Origin: an uncultured Prevotella sp.
Lineage (GTDB): Bacteria > Bacteroidota > Bacteroidia > Bacteroidales > Bacteroidaceae
DNA: 64,000 nt
Assembly (NCBI GenBank): GCA_937898715.1
Contig: CALEKA010000020.1
Coordinates: 1 to 64,000 of the forward strand
Reading direction: 5' to 3'
The position numbers and the translations under genes are program-made. Below, piece by piece: positions 34,439 to 43,209 of the stretch; the first letter of the stretch is position 1; every line of letters begins with the position of its first letter. A model generated the notes under the pieces. The model was not told the origin of the DNA, made no database searches, and was given only the letters and a program-made list of their open reading frames with translations.

Positions 34439-34516
34439 GAGTAGGAGGTAAACACTAATCATACCCGTTGGCGGAATTCTTGGTTTACGGGTATGATTAG
34501 TGTTTACCTCCTACTC
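34439..34516. terminator. 29-bp perfect inverted repeat between convergent genes
   Basis: GAGTAGGAGGTAAACACTAA... at 34439-34467 is perfectly complementary to 34488-34516. The 20-nt loop contains GGCGGAATTCTTGG, a word also found near 32376-32392 on the opposite strand. It lies between the thioesterase and PAS genes. It is a strong terminator or a REP-like palindrome. Confidence 0.85.
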
Positions 34517-34538
34517 TTATTTTGCGGTCTTTGTCGAC

Positions 34539-34883
34539 CTATTCATGCTTATCCCGATTATACGTGGGATAGTCGTCTGGTAGAGGAATAGATAGTTCGA
34601 TAAGCCCAGCCACTTCATTTGTCTCGTTATCATACCATGGAGAATGATGAATGAGATAATGACGACCACGCTTGATAATCTGATAGGTATTGTTCTCGCC
34701 AGTCTGAAGCATGTGACGAATTTTATCGTTCGACTTAGACGAGTGACATTTAAAGAGATTACGGCCGATGGCATCTCCGTCAGCAGCAACAGAGAGGGCA
34801 TTTTGATAGACTACAATTCCCTCTTTGTCGCATACGGTAGCTGCAAAGTCGGCGCTTTCAAGATAATCGAATACTTGCTTCAT
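34539..34883 (-). CDS. Stand-alone PAS-domain protein
   Basis: 114 residues forming one PAS domain: SADFAATVCDKEGIVVYQN (first strands), IGRNLFKCHSSKSNDKIRHML (helical region), and RHYLIHHSPWYDNETNEVAGLIELS (final strands). There is no output domain, DNA-binding motif or membrane segment, so it must act through another protein or bind a small ligand (a Cys and a His-His pair could hold haem or flavin, which is speculation). The convergent gene arrangement gives no clue to a partner. Confidence 0.8.
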   Translation of the reverse strand: MKQVFDYLESADFAATVCDKEGIVVYQNALSVAADGDAIGRNLFKCHSSKSNDKIRHMLQTGENNTYQIIKRGRHYLIHHSPWYDNETNEVAGLIELSIPLPDDYPTYNRDKHE

Positions 34884-34948
34884 AAGTGAATTGAATAGAA
34901 TAAGACTTTTTACAAATGCGAAGTTAATAAAAAGGATGGATGTTTATC

Positions 34949-35851
34949 CTATCTACTTCCAATAAATAAACATGCCATGCCCAGCAATACAAAGAACAAG
35001 TCGATAGCCTTGGAACGCAGATTCTTCTCCTTAAATACCATAGCGCCGAAGAGGAAAGATACGATTACGCTTCCTCTGCGTACCATCGATACTACGGCTA
35101 TCATAGCTCCAGGACACGACAAGGCATAGAAGTAAGCCATATCAGCCGCCGTAAGGAATACGGATATCAACACGATGCTCCATCGCCACTGAAAAGGCGT
35201 GCCTTGTTTCCGTTTGGGATACCATATAAATAGGATTACAGCCGACATCATGAGTGCTTGATAGAGGTTGTACCACCCCTGTACGAAGTAACGATTGAGT
35301 TCTGCTCCACCCTCTGCTGCAGAGGCCATAAGGTATTTATCATACAGTCCGCTTGCCGCTCCAAGCACAGCTGCCAATACGAGCAATATAATCCACTTAT
35401 CGTGAGCAAAACGAATGCCTTCTTTGCGACCGCTTCTACTCAAGAGGAAGAAAGAGAATATAGCTAACGTCACACCTGCCCACTGCCAGCCGTTAAGGTT
35501 CTCTCCATAGATTAGCAGTGCTCCGACCAGCGTCATCACGGGCCTCGTGGCATTAATCGGGCCAACTATCGTAAGCGGCAAATGCTTCATGGCATAATAT
35601 CCACACACCCATGAAGACAGTACAATGACCGACTTCAGAAGCACCAACCCATGTGCTCTTACATCGCCCGCAGGAATCACGTTCATCCATCCAGCCGCAG
35701 AACCTATTATAATAGGAAGGAAGAAGAGTGCACAGACCACCGTGTTGATCATCAGCACGGGAAGCACAGCATTATCCGCCAACGACTTTTTCTTAAACAC
35801 ATCATAGAAGCCCAGTAAGCAGGCGGATGTAAAAGCAAGCAATATCCACAT
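34949..35851 (-). CDS. EamA/DMT-family transporter
   Basis: 300-residue inner-membrane protein with ten predicted helices in two EamA repeats, starting MWILLAFTSACLLGFYDVFKK. The first repeat ends with GPINATRPVMTLVGALLIYGE, the typical EamA end motif. The second repeat contains SCPGAMIAVVSMVRRGSVIV. Substrate unknown; the family moves metabolites, amino acids or sugars. I reject the 15-codon longer start because those codons come from the adjacent GGCGC repeats. Confidence 0.88.
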   Translation of the reverse strand: MWILLAFTSACLLGFYDVFKKKSLADNAVLPVLMINTVVCALFFLPIIIGSAAGWMNVIPAGDVRAHGLVLLKSVIVLSSWVCGYYAMKHLPLTIVGPINATRPVMTLVGALLIYGENLNGWQWAGVTLAIFSFFLLSRSGRKEGIRFAHDKWIILLVLAAVLGAASGLYDKYLMASAAEGGAELNRYFVQGWYNLYQALMMSAVILFIWYPKRKQGTPFQWRWSIVLISVFLTAADMAYFYALSCPGAMIAVVSMVRRGSVIVSFLFGAMVFKEKNLRSKAIDLFFVLLGMACLFIGSR

Positions 35852-35857
35852 AGAAGG

Positions 35858-35980
35858 GTTAAAACGGCGCGATGCGCCTAAGTTAAAACGGCGCAAGCGC
35901 CTAAGTTTATGAGTTTAAACTGTGCAAGCGGCAAAGTTTATGAGTTTAATCGGCGCAAGCGCCTAAGTTTAGAAGTTTGC
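35858..35980. repeat. Palindromic GGCGCAAGCGCC repeats
   Basis: GGCGC-NN-GCGCC palindromes occur three times, one varied (GTGCAAGCGGCA), between GTTTATGAGTTTAA-type spacers. Unit starts at 35858 and 35882 are 24 bp apart; those at 35905, 35936 and 35967 are 31 bp apart. The array lies directly before the EamA gene and after truA. Confidence 0.82.
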
Positions 35981-36077
35981 CTAAGCAATATGAGTTGGGC
36001 ACATTAATTTCAGCATACCCAAACACTATTCTTAACTCTTCGACTTCTAAACTCTTCAACGTTCTCGAACTTGTCAA

Positions 36078-36830
36078 CTAATCCAAGAAGATTTCTTCTT
36101 CATACTTTATATCTACTAACGAGAGCGCATTGCCTGGCATAGAATCGCCCGCAGCACAGCGGTCTTTTTGTGCAACGACATGCTTAAAGTCGTCTATAGA
36201 AAGCCTCCCGCGTCCCACTTCTATCAGCGTACCTACCACTGCGCGCACCATGTTGCGAAGAAACCGATCGGCCGTTATCTCAAACTGCCACAGATCATCC
36301 CCTACCCGCGTCCACTCTGCATGTGTCACCTTGCAGATATTGGTCTTTACGTCGGTATGAAGTTTCGAGAAACTCGTAAAGTCACTCACCTGCGTGAGAT
36401 ACCTTGCAGCTTCATTCATTCGTTGAAAATCGAGTGGGAACGTGATACGAGTGGCATACTGACGATTGAACGGATCCTTTCGCGTGTATATCCAATAATG
36501 ATAGGTACGAGCCTTGGCATCAAAACGAGCATGCGCATCATCGAGCACGCGCACTACCTTGCTCACAGCAATGTCCTGTGGAAGGATACGGTTGAGTTTA
36601 TCTGTGAGCCACGTGCCATCCAACTGTTCTTCCGTGTCAAAGTGAGCCACCATCATGTGGGCATGCACTCCAGCATCCGTACGTCCGGCACCTGTCACAT
36701 CGGAGCATTTTCCTCGCAAGAGTTTACTCAAGCATTCGTTCATTTTCTGCTGCACGCTCACCGCATTGGGTTGCACTTGCCATCCATGATAAGCCGTGCC
36801 ATCATAAGAGAGGTAGATAAAGTAGCGCAT
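36078..36830 (-). CDS. truA: tRNA pseudouridine(38-40) synthase TruA
   Basis: Converts uridines 38-40 of the tRNA anticodon arm to pseudouridine. 250 residues, normal length. It starts MRYFIYLSYDGTAYHGWQVQ, with the catalytic Asp in GAGRTDAGVHAH (about 50-61). The end FLRNMVRAVVGTLIEVGRG is the TruA C-terminal signature. It stands upstream of the EamA gene on the same strand, separated by about 230 bp filled with repeats. Confidence 0.95.
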   Translation of the reverse strand: MRYFIYLSYDGTAYHGWQVQPNAVSVQQKMNECLSKLLRGKCSDVTGAGRTDAGVHAHMMVAHFDTEEQLDGTWLTDKLNRILPQDIAVSKVVRVLDDAHARFDAKARTYHYWIYTRKDPFNRQYATRITFPLDFQRMNEAARYLTQVSDFTSFSKLHTDVKTNICKVTHAEWTRVGDDLWQFEITADRFLRNMVRAVVGTLIEVGRGRLSIDDFKHVVAQKDRCAAGDSMPGNALSLVDIKYEEEIFLD

Positions 36831-37051
36831 AATTGGGAATTTTCTGGGAGAAAGTGTTTTGGGGAGAGTTGCTTTCTATAGAGACTTTACTAATATCGCA
36901 TTTTCAAGCTACTAATACTTCTGTATGTACTATTTCTTTCTAAAAAAGATCTTTTCTCTATGGTATATAAAAAATAACAAGTAATGCATCTTACCCCGAT
37001 AGGAGCAATAACACATTACTTGTTATAAGTTACGCTTTTATTCCGTTAGGA

Positions 37052-37501
37052 TTAAGCTTCTTCAGCTACAACCTCGAAAGGAATTTCTACGTTCACGTCC
37101 TTGTGGAGGTGTACAGTAGCGTGGAAAGAACCTACTTCCTTTACTTCCTTCAGAGTGATGATCTTGCGATCAATGTCGAAGCCAAGCTTCTGAAGAGCTT
37201 CAGCAATGTGAAGAGCGTTAACCGAACCGTAGATAGCACCAGTGGCACTAACCTTAGTAGCGATCTTCAGAGGTTCGATGGCAGCGAGCTTCTGACCGAG
37301 AGCTTCAGCGTCAGCCTTGATCTGAGCGAGCTTGTGAGCGCGCTGCTTCAAGTTTTCAGCCAAAACCTTCTTTGCAGATTCAGATGCAATAATAGCCTTG
37401 CCAGTAGGAATAAGGTAGTTGCGGCCGTAGCCGTCCTTTACAGTTACGATATCGTCTTTATAACCCAGACCAATAACGTTTTCTTTCAAAATGATTTCCA
37501 T
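37052..37501 (-). CDS. rplI: 50S ribosomal protein L9
   Basis: 149-residue ribosomal protein. The N-terminal rRNA-binding domain MEIILKENVIGLGYKDDIVTVKDGYGRNYLIP matches the L9 signature, a long connecting helix follows (about 40-75), and the C-terminal globular domain ends the chain. It is the last gene of the rpsF-rpsR-rplI operon, 21 bp after rpsR. Confidence 0.97.
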   Translation of the reverse strand: MEIILKENVIGLGYKDDIVTVKDGYGRNYLIPTGKAIIASESAKKVLAENLKQRAHKLAQIKADAEALGQKLAAIEPLKIATKVSATGAIYGSVNALHIAEALQKLGFDIDRKIITLKEVKEVGSFHATVHLHKDVNVEIPFEVVAEEA

Positions 37502-37522
37502 ATCTTATTACCTCCTCTGTTA

Positions 37523-37792
37523 TTATTTCATCAAATCGGTTACGAAGGGAAGGAGAGCCAAGTGGCGAGCACGCTTTACAGCCTGAGCCACACGACGCTG
37601 ATACTTCAGAGAAGTACCTGTGATGCGACGGGGAAGGATCTTACCCTGCTCGTTCAAGAACTTCTTCAAGAATTCAGGATCCTTGTAGTCGATGTACTTG
37701 ATACCGCTCTTCTTGAAACGGCAATACTTTTTCTTCTTGACATCCACTGTGGGGGGAGTCAAATAACGAATTTCTGATTGTGCTTGTGCCAT
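37523..37792 (-). CDS. rpsR: 30S ribosomal protein S18
   Basis: 89 residues. Has the S18 core CRFKKSGIKYIDYKDPEFLK and RRITGTSLKYQRRVAQAVKR, with the basic rRNA-contacting helices. The gap to rpsF is 3 bp and to rplI 21 bp. S18 binds S6 in the 30S platform, matching the operon order. Confidence 0.97.
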   Translation of the reverse strand: MAQAQSEIRYLTPPTVDVKKKKYCRFKKSGIKYIDYKDPEFLKKFLNEQGKILPRRITGTSLKYQRRVAQAVKRARHLALLPFVTDLMK

Positions 37793-37795
37793 TGT

Positions 37796-38140
37796 TTAGT
37801 CCTCCTTCTTATTAAACTTGTTACGACGCTTTTCTGCATATTCTGCAGCGTACTTCTCGTTCTTTACGGTGATGTAGCGAATTACGCGTTCGTCACGACG
37901 GAAAGCAACTTCGAGCTTAGCGATTACTGAAGGCTCTGCCTTGAACTCGATGAGTTCATAGAAGCCAGTGGACTTTTTCTGAATGGGATAAGCCATCGTC
38001 TTGAGGCCCCACTCTTCTTCATTGATAATCTCAGCGCCAGCGTCGGTGAGAATACCTTTGAACTTAGCGACCGTTTCCTTCATCTGTTGGTCAGACAAAA
38101 CGGGAGTCATAATGAAAACGGTCTCGTACTGATTCATCAT
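37796..38140 (-). CDS. rpsF: 30S ribosomal protein S6
   Basis: 114 residues, beginning MMNQYETVFIMTPVLSDQQ, with ferredoxin-like S6 motifs WGLKTMAYPIQKKSTGFYEL and RDERVIRYITVK. Either of the first two Met codons could be the start. Promoter TTG (38214-38216), 20 nt, TACTTTTG (38186-38193) on the minus strand. The leader of about 40 nt contains a CCCG, possibly part of the S6:S18 autoregulatory RNA seen in other bacteria, but I cannot confirm the fold. Confidence 0.96.
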   Translation of the reverse strand: MMNQYETVFIMTPVLSDQQMKETVAKFKGILTDAGAEIINEEEWGLKTMAYPIQKKSTGFYELIEFKAEPSVIAKLEVAFRRDERVIRYITVKNEKYAAEYAEKRRNKFNKKED

Positions 38141-38185
38141 AATTGTAATGAATTAATAGGGATTGTTAATGCAAAATTGCGGGTG

Positions 38186-38216
38186 CAAAAGTACGCATTC
38201 TTACTGAAACAGACAA
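38186..38216 (-). promoter_or_regulatory. Promoter of the rpsF-rpsR-rplI operon
   Basis: The minus strand has TTG (38214-38216), 20 nt, then TACTTTTG (38186-38193), about 45 nt before rpsF. Confidence 0.75.
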
Positions 38217-38367
38217 GTTTTTCTGCGTTTTTTTGATTCACAGCGCTGTTTTCCGGCTCCTTCCGGCTCCTTTAAGCCCCCATCTGGCTTCAAAGCTTTC
38301 CTTTACCTACACTTAAGTTTTCCGCTCTGTCAAATCATGAAAATTCAGTTCCTAAAATCCCTAATTC

Positions 38368-38602
38368 AAGTTTCGGATTTAGAATGGGCGGGCTGAAAGC
38401 CCAATGATATTCATAGCCCAGGGCATCGCCCTGGGTATCCCATAAGCAGTATTGTTTCGCCCTGTAAGGGCAAAAGTAGAAATATATTGTCCTTACTTCT
38501 GCCCTTACAGGGCGTATCATTCTTGCAATTCCTACCCAAGGCGTTGCCTTGGGCTATGGAAATCACTGGGCTTTCAGCCCGCCCATCCTAAATCCGAAAC
38601 TT
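38368..38602. repeat. 235-bp near-perfect palindromic element
   Basis: AAGTTTCGGATTTAGAATGG... at the left end is mirrored by the complement at the right end (...CCTAAATCCGAAACTT). Nested sub-hairpins recur in both arms: GGGCTGAAAGCCC, GCCCAGGGCATCGCCCTGGG or its variant CCCAAGGCGTTGCCTTGGG, and GCCCTGTAAGGGC. The centre lies near 38485. It sits between rpsF's promoter and the 3' end of aroE. There is no transposase. Confidence 0.88.
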
Positions 38603-38628
38603 CAGTTAAGTAGTCTTAAGCTGGCTTA

Positions 38629-39384
38629 TTACTTTTCATGCCACATTCTCCAAGCAGCATCGGCTTGCAGATGAAGCATTTCTAACCCGTTCTTAACTAC
38701 AGCGCCATGTTCTCGTCCACGTTTCATAAAGAGCGTTTCAAGAGGATTGTATACCAAGTCATAGAGCAAGTGTTCAGGAGTAAGATACTCATAGGGGATA
38801 TTAGGACAAGCATCTACCTTGGGATACATTCCCACGGGCGAACAATTGACCACGACTTTGTACTCTGCCATAACTTCTGCCGTCAAATCAGCATAGCTCA
38901 GCTGCCCTTCATTAGGATGACGACTTACGTAAGTAGGAGAAATACCCATTTGCTTCAAGCCATAGACTACAGCTTTAGACGCGCCACCAGTACCCAGTAC
39001 GAGAGCTTTCTTGTGAAAATCTTTACGTAATAGCGGACGTATAGAATCTGAGAAACCTACTACATCAGAATTATACCCTATCAGCCTTTTCCCACTTGGT
39101 AAATTAGGATCTTCTTCCACTCTTACCACGTTTACAGCGCCTATTTCTTGTGCTTCTGGTGTAAGTCTTTCCAGATAAGGCATAACAGCCTGCTTATACG
39201 GAATCGTTACATTGAATCCCTTCAGATTGGTTTGGCATAGTAGAAACTGCATAGCTTCTTCTACAGTGGGGTATTCAAAGTTTTGATAAATCGCTTGAAT
39301 GTGTTCACGTTCAAACTTATCAGCAAAGTACTTTGCCGAAAAACTATGACCAAGTGGGTAACCTAACAATCCGTAGAGTTCCAT
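38629..39384 (-). CDS. aroE: Shikimate dehydrogenase
   Basis: NADPH-dependent reduction of 3-dehydroshikimate to shikimate in aromatic amino-acid synthesis. 251 residues, slightly short. MELYGLLGYPLGHSFSAKYF gives the substrate-binding Ser pair, GFNVTIPYKQAVMPYL the catalytic Lys, and VLGTGGASKAVVYGL the nucleotide-binding loop; NCSPVGMYP and DLVYNPLETLF are also typical. It stands alone. I see no clear promoter. Confidence 0.95.
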   Translation of the reverse strand: MELYGLLGYPLGHSFSAKYFADKFEREHIQAIYQNFEYPTVEEAMQFLLCQTNLKGFNVTIPYKQAVMPYLERLTPEAQEIGAVNVVRVEEDPNLPSGKRLIGYNSDVVGFSDSIRPLLRKDFHKKALVLGTGGASKAVVYGLKQMGISPTYVSRHPNEGQLSYADLTAEVMAEYKVVVNCSPVGMYPKVDACPNIPYEYLTPEHLLYDLVYNPLETLFMKRGREHGAVVKNGLEMLHLQADAAWRMWHEK

Positions 39385-39494
39385 AAAAATGAGTTTTTAA
39401 TGTTTTGAACTAAATAGCTGCAAGCGTAAGATTAATGCACGAGATGGAAACAATATCTGATCTTAGCACTCAATTACATCACTGAAATGCAGCC

Positions 39495-41348
39495 TTATTC
39501 TTCAGAGAAATCCTTTATAACCTGTCTGTAAGAAGCATAAAGCCTTGTACGTGAAACAAATCCCACGAATGTACCATCAGGATTGAGTACGGGCAATGTG
39601 CCAGCATCGCAACGCGAAAACTTATCCATCACAGTCTGCATATTGTCGTCTGTTCGAAGCACCATCTCTGGTTGCTGCATCAGCTGAGATGCTTTATACA
39701 TACGGTAAAGTTCGCTTCGGAATATCACTTGACGTATCTTGTTCACATTGATTACTCCCAGCATGCCACCTTTCATGTCTACTACAGCAAAGTGAAGGCT
39801 CTTACTCTTTGATACAGCTTGCACGATTTGCCCTAAATACATATCAGGAGTCAGCTTTGGACGTTCCTTATCGATAATAGCATCGAGCGACATAAGCGTC
39901 AGTACGGAGCGATCTTTATGGTGCGTAAGAAGTTCACCTTTTCGAGCAAGACGTATGGCATAAATGCTATGTTTCTCAAAGGCATTGATTGTAAGATAGG
40001 ATGCCACCGAGACAATCATTAGAGGGATGAACAACTGGTAACCACCCGTAAGTTCAGCAATCAAGAACACACCTGTAAGTGGCGCATGAAACACACCACT
40101 CATTACCCCTGCCATACCCAGCAGAGCATAGTTTGTCTCTGGCACAACTGTGCCGATAGGGCTGTACATATTCCACAGTTTTGAGAAAACGAAGCCTCCC
40201 ACGCAACCGAGGAAAAGGCTTGGTGCAAACGTACCACCGCAACCGCCACCACCATTCGTAGCCGTTGTTGCAAACACTTTAAAGAGAATGATCAAACCGA
40301 GATAAACCAAAAGGTATTCAGGATGATGGTAAAACAATGAATTATTGAGCACTTGATCTGCCTCAGCATCTGTATGACTTCCCAAAAGAACATTTATCGT
40401 GCCATAACCTTCACCATAAAGCGGTGGAAAGAAATAGATCAGGAGTGCTAACACTGCGCCGCCCAATGCCAATTTGGAGTACATGTTGTGCATTCGTCCA
40501 AACACTTGTTCAAACGAACTCATCACTCGCGTGAAATAAAGCGATATAAATCCGCAAAACACGCCCAAAAGTACAGAAGTCGGCACACGACTCACGCTAA
40601 ACGGATCGCTCAGTTGGAACACGAACATTGGGCTCATACCCGTCCAAGCATAAGTGATGCATGTTGCAGTAAGACAGCTTACAAGCAATGGCAGTAGCGA
40701 TGCCATCGTAAGATCGACCATAAGCACTTCCAGAGTAAACATCAGTCCAGCAATAGGAGCTTTGAAGATACCTGCCACAGCTCCTGATGCGCCACAGCCA
40801 ATAAGAAGCATCATCGTCTTATGATCCAATTGAAATAGTTGTCCCAATCGACTTCCGATAGCAGAACCCGTCAGCACAATAGGCGATTCAGCACCCACAG
40901 AGCCACCAAAACCGATTGTAAGAGCCGATGCCACTACGCTCGACCAGCAATTGTGTCCTCGAATGTTGCCTTGTTTACGAGAGAGTGCATAGAGAATTTT
41001 TGTAACACCATGTCCAATGTCGTCTCTAACAATATATCGTATAAAAAGTGCCGTAAGGTAAATGCCCACTACAGGATAAACCAAGAAAAGCCAATTGGAG
41101 TGAGTCACGTCAAATTGAGCAGTGAGCAAATATTCTATCTCATGGATGATCAGTTTCAGTATTTGCGCTGCAACAGCAGCTCCAACTCCCACGATAAAGG
41201 CTAAAATCAGCACGAACTGCTTCTGGCTGAGATGCTTTGAGATCCACACAGAGAGCTTTCTCATGAACACGTTATGCCCTTTTACCATGGCACGTGCTCT
41301 CTGCCCTTCTGCTGCACTATTATATAAATCTTGAGTATTGTCTGACAT
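39495..41348 (-). CDS. ClC-family chloride channel/transporter with CBS domains
   Basis: 617-residue membrane protein with a ClC core (about 40-450) and two C-terminal CBS domains (about 475-610). Of the anion-selectivity motifs, GGSVGAESPIV keeps the gating glutamate (equivalent to E. coli Glu148) and GGGCGGTFAPSLFLG is the GxFxP motif. The first motif, normally GSGIP, reads GHGVTK, so the selectivity Ser is replaced. At the inner proton-glutamate site the sequence FTLEVL aligns with FIIEEM, leaving Val where E. coli has Glu203. It may therefore be a channel rather than a proton antiporter, which is an inference. Confidence 0.9.
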   Translation of the reverse strand: MSDNTQDLYNSAAEGQRARAMVKGHNVFMRKLSVWISKHLSQKQFVLILAFIVGVGAAVAAQILKLIIHEIEYLLTAQFDVTHSNWLFLVYPVVGIYLTALFIRYIVRDDIGHGVTKILYALSRKQGNIRGHNCWSSVVASALTIGFGGSVGAESPIVLTGSAIGSRLGQLFQLDHKTMMLLIGCGASGAVAGIFKAPIAGLMFTLEVLMVDLTMASLLPLLVSCLTATCITYAWTGMSPMFVFQLSDPFSVSRVPTSVLLGVFCGFISLYFTRVMSSFEQVFGRMHNMYSKLALGGAVLALLIYFFPPLYGEGYGTINVLLGSHTDAEADQVLNNSLFYHHPEYLLVYLGLIILFKVFATTATNGGGGCGGTFAPSLFLGCVGGFVFSKLWNMYSPIGTVVPETNYALLGMAGVMSGVFHAPLTGVFLIAELTGGYQLFIPLMIVSVASYLTINAFEKHSIYAIRLARKGELLTHHKDRSVLTLMSLDAIIDKERPKLTPDMYLGQIVQAVSKSKSLHFAVVDMKGGMLGVINVNKIRQVIFRSELYRMYKASQLMQQPEMVLRTDDNMQTVMDKFSRCDAGTLPVLNPDGTFVGFVSRTRLYASYRQVIKDFSEE

Positions 41349-41473
41349 GCAATATTGTTTAGATGGAGAATAGATCTTTCTGCTATTGTTTGACTAATAT
41401 ACGATTCCGATCATAGTATTAAAGATCCTATTACTCTATCAATTCTAAAAAATATCTTTCTTAGAAGCCCTTT

Positions 41474-42073
41474 CTATCGAATTACTTTTACTTCGCCTCC
41501 AACACCCAATTTGATAATGTTCGATGCAGGTGGATTTTGGCTTTCATCGCGCCGTGACGTACACACATAGTCCACGGCATCCAAGATCTCTGGAGCAATA
41601 TCCTGGAATCGGCGTGGAGAAGGCTGTCCGCTAATATTGGCTGAAGTAGAAACAATTGCCCTACGCATGCGCATGCATAGATTACGACTGAACTCTTCGT
41701 GAGTCACACGGATGGCAGCACTTCCATCTTCTGCCAACAAGTTGGGGGCAAGATTTCGAGCACCATCATAAATAATCGTCAACGGACGTTCCGCTACTTC
41801 CATAAGCTGCCAAGCCACTTCAGGCACTTCGCGTACATAGAATTCTATCTTGGCTTCAGAGTCGACAAGCGAGATCAAAGCTTTCGCATCATTTCTCCTC
41901 TTGATCTCAAACACGCGCCTTACGGCTTCTTCGTTGGTAGCATCGCAGCCAATGCCCCATATTGTATCCGTGGGATAGAGTATTACTCCACCCCTATTCA
42001 TCACGTCGATGGCATTTTTGATATCTTCACGATATTCTTTTAAATGTCCAATTGTCTCCTTTCTTTGGGTCAT
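41474..42073 (-). CDS. tsaC: YrdC/Sua5-family threonylcarbamoyl-AMP synthase
   Basis: Makes threonylcarbamoyl-adenylate from Thr, bicarbonate and ATP, the first step to t6A37 in tRNA. 199 residues with GGVILYPTDTIWGIGCDA (about 30-47) and KRRNDAKALISLV, then STSANISGQPSP near the end. It is the YrdC-only form without the Sua5 C-terminal domain. MtaB, encoded 18 kb away in this window, modifies the same t6A further. Confidence 0.93.
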   Translation of the reverse strand: MTQRKETIGHLKEYREDIKNAIDVMNRGGVILYPTDTIWGIGCDATNEEAVRRVFEIKRRNDAKALISLVDSEAKIEFYVREVPEVAWQLMEVAERPLTIIYDGARNLAPNLLAEDGSAAIRVTHEEFSRNLCMRMRRAIVSTSANISGQPSPRRFQDIAPEILDAVDYVCTSRRDESQNPPASNIIKLGVGGEVKVIR

Positions 42074-42154
42074 TATATGTTAGTTTTTGTAGAATCTATG
42101 AATGAACAAGAATCCTCGTATTTCTTACTTCGAACACTTATATACTTGTCGTTC

Positions 42155-43204
42155 TCAGTTTTTCCCTGTAAGTTTATCAATCAAGTTCTTGTTAAGTCTC
42201 TTCAAGTCTCGCCCTGTCTTATTGATTAAATTTTCTGGTACGCGCTTCCATTCATTAAAGAAGTCAGGAATAAGCTGAAGCAGATTCTTGATAGGCAAAT
42301 CCGATGGTAGAGGCTCATATTTCTTATTGGGATTTATCACTACCTTAAACGAACTCGGATGTAGTTTTACGTCAATCTCGCTTCCCGTCCAGAATGGATC
42401 GCCATCATAGTGGGCAATGCCATCTCCTTCACGTCTGATACGCAAGTGAGAAGTGCGGAAAGTCTTTACGTGGCTATTGTTCGGTAGCGTTCCACTAAAC
42501 AATTGAAGAGCGACTTGTGGAGCTTCTAAGGCATTGAAGGGCTCCATTACTACGACATCCATCAATCCGTCTTTCATGCTTGCTTCCGGAGCGATAAAAG
42601 CATCATTCCCATATTGCGAAGCATTAGCACATGCTATTAAGAACGCATTAAATGTCTCTGTGCCGTTCTCATCCTCTATGGTGTAGACCTGCGGCTTATA
42701 TTGAAGGCCCGACTTCAAAGTGTTTTCCACATAAGTAAGCAGCCCTCGCTTCTCCGAAGAAGCGAAACGCTCACTAATAAAGGCATCAAAACCAACACCG
42801 CACGTGCAGAAAAACGGACGATCGTTGATAGTCCCATAGTCTAAAGATTTTATTGAGCCTTGATTAATTAATTCAATAGCTTTAGCAGGATTGAGTGGAA
42901 CGCACAAATGCCGAGCTAATCCGTTGCCCGAACCACATGGCACGATTCCCAAAGCAGTCTGGGTGTGAACTAAAGCACGGCCTACTTCATTGACCGTGCC
43001 ATCTCCACCCACAGCCACAACGATATCAACTCCTTCAGCTGCAGCCTCTTGAGCAATCTTTGTAGCATGCCCTGCATATTGGGTCTCTCTTATTTCAACA
43101 TCATAAATCTCACGATCTGTGTTTTCCTGCGCAAGCTTCGTAATATTCTGCTTACGTTGCGTACCAGATATAGGATTTACAATGTAAAGGATTTTCTTTT
43201 TCAT
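42155..43204 (-). CDS. Diacylglycerol kinase-family lipid kinase (YegS/DgkB-like)
   Basis: 349-residue lipid kinase, probably phosphorylating diacylglycerol or a related lipid. MKKKILYIVNPISGTQRKQN holds the family's N-terminal NPxSG motif, VAVGGDGTVNEVGRAL is the ATP-binding GGDGT motif, and LGIVPCGSGNGLARHL follows. The C-terminal beta-sandwich domain contains YDGDPFW. I start at MKKKILYIV. The long upstream in-frame extension crosses the promoter. The -7 box TAACTTTG (43210-43217) ends only about 5 nt before the ATG, so the mRNA should be leaderless. Confidence 0.9.
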   Translation of the reverse strand: MKKKILYIVNPISGTQRKQNITKLAQENTDREIYDVEIRETQYAGHATKIAQEAAAEGVDIVVAVGGDGTVNEVGRALVHTQTALGIVPCGSGNGLARHLCVPLNPAKAIELINQGSIKSLDYGTINDRPFFCTCGVGFDAFISERFASSEKRGLLTYVENTLKSGLQYKPQVYTIEDENGTETFNAFLIACANASQYGNDAFIAPEASMKDGLMDVVVMEPFNALEAPQVALQLFSGTLPNNSHVKTFRTSHLRIRREGDGIAHYDGDPFWTGSEIDVKLHPSSFKVVINPNKKYEPLPSDLPIKNLLQLIPDFFNEWKRVPENLINKTGRDLKRLNKNLIDKLTGKN

Positions 43205-43209
43205 GCTGA

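Noticed and set aside
35852..35896. N-terminal 15-residue extension of the EamA transporter
   Set aside because: Encoded by the GGCGC repeat. The hydrophobic first helix begins directly after the Met at 35851.
38141..38185. S6:S18 autoregulatory RNA in the rpsF leader
   Set aside because: A CCCG occurs, but the short leader does not show the paired stem I would need to call it.
38335..38520. 61-codon minus-strand frame
   Set aside because: Lies within the 235-bp palindrome; coding capacity is a by-product of the repeat.
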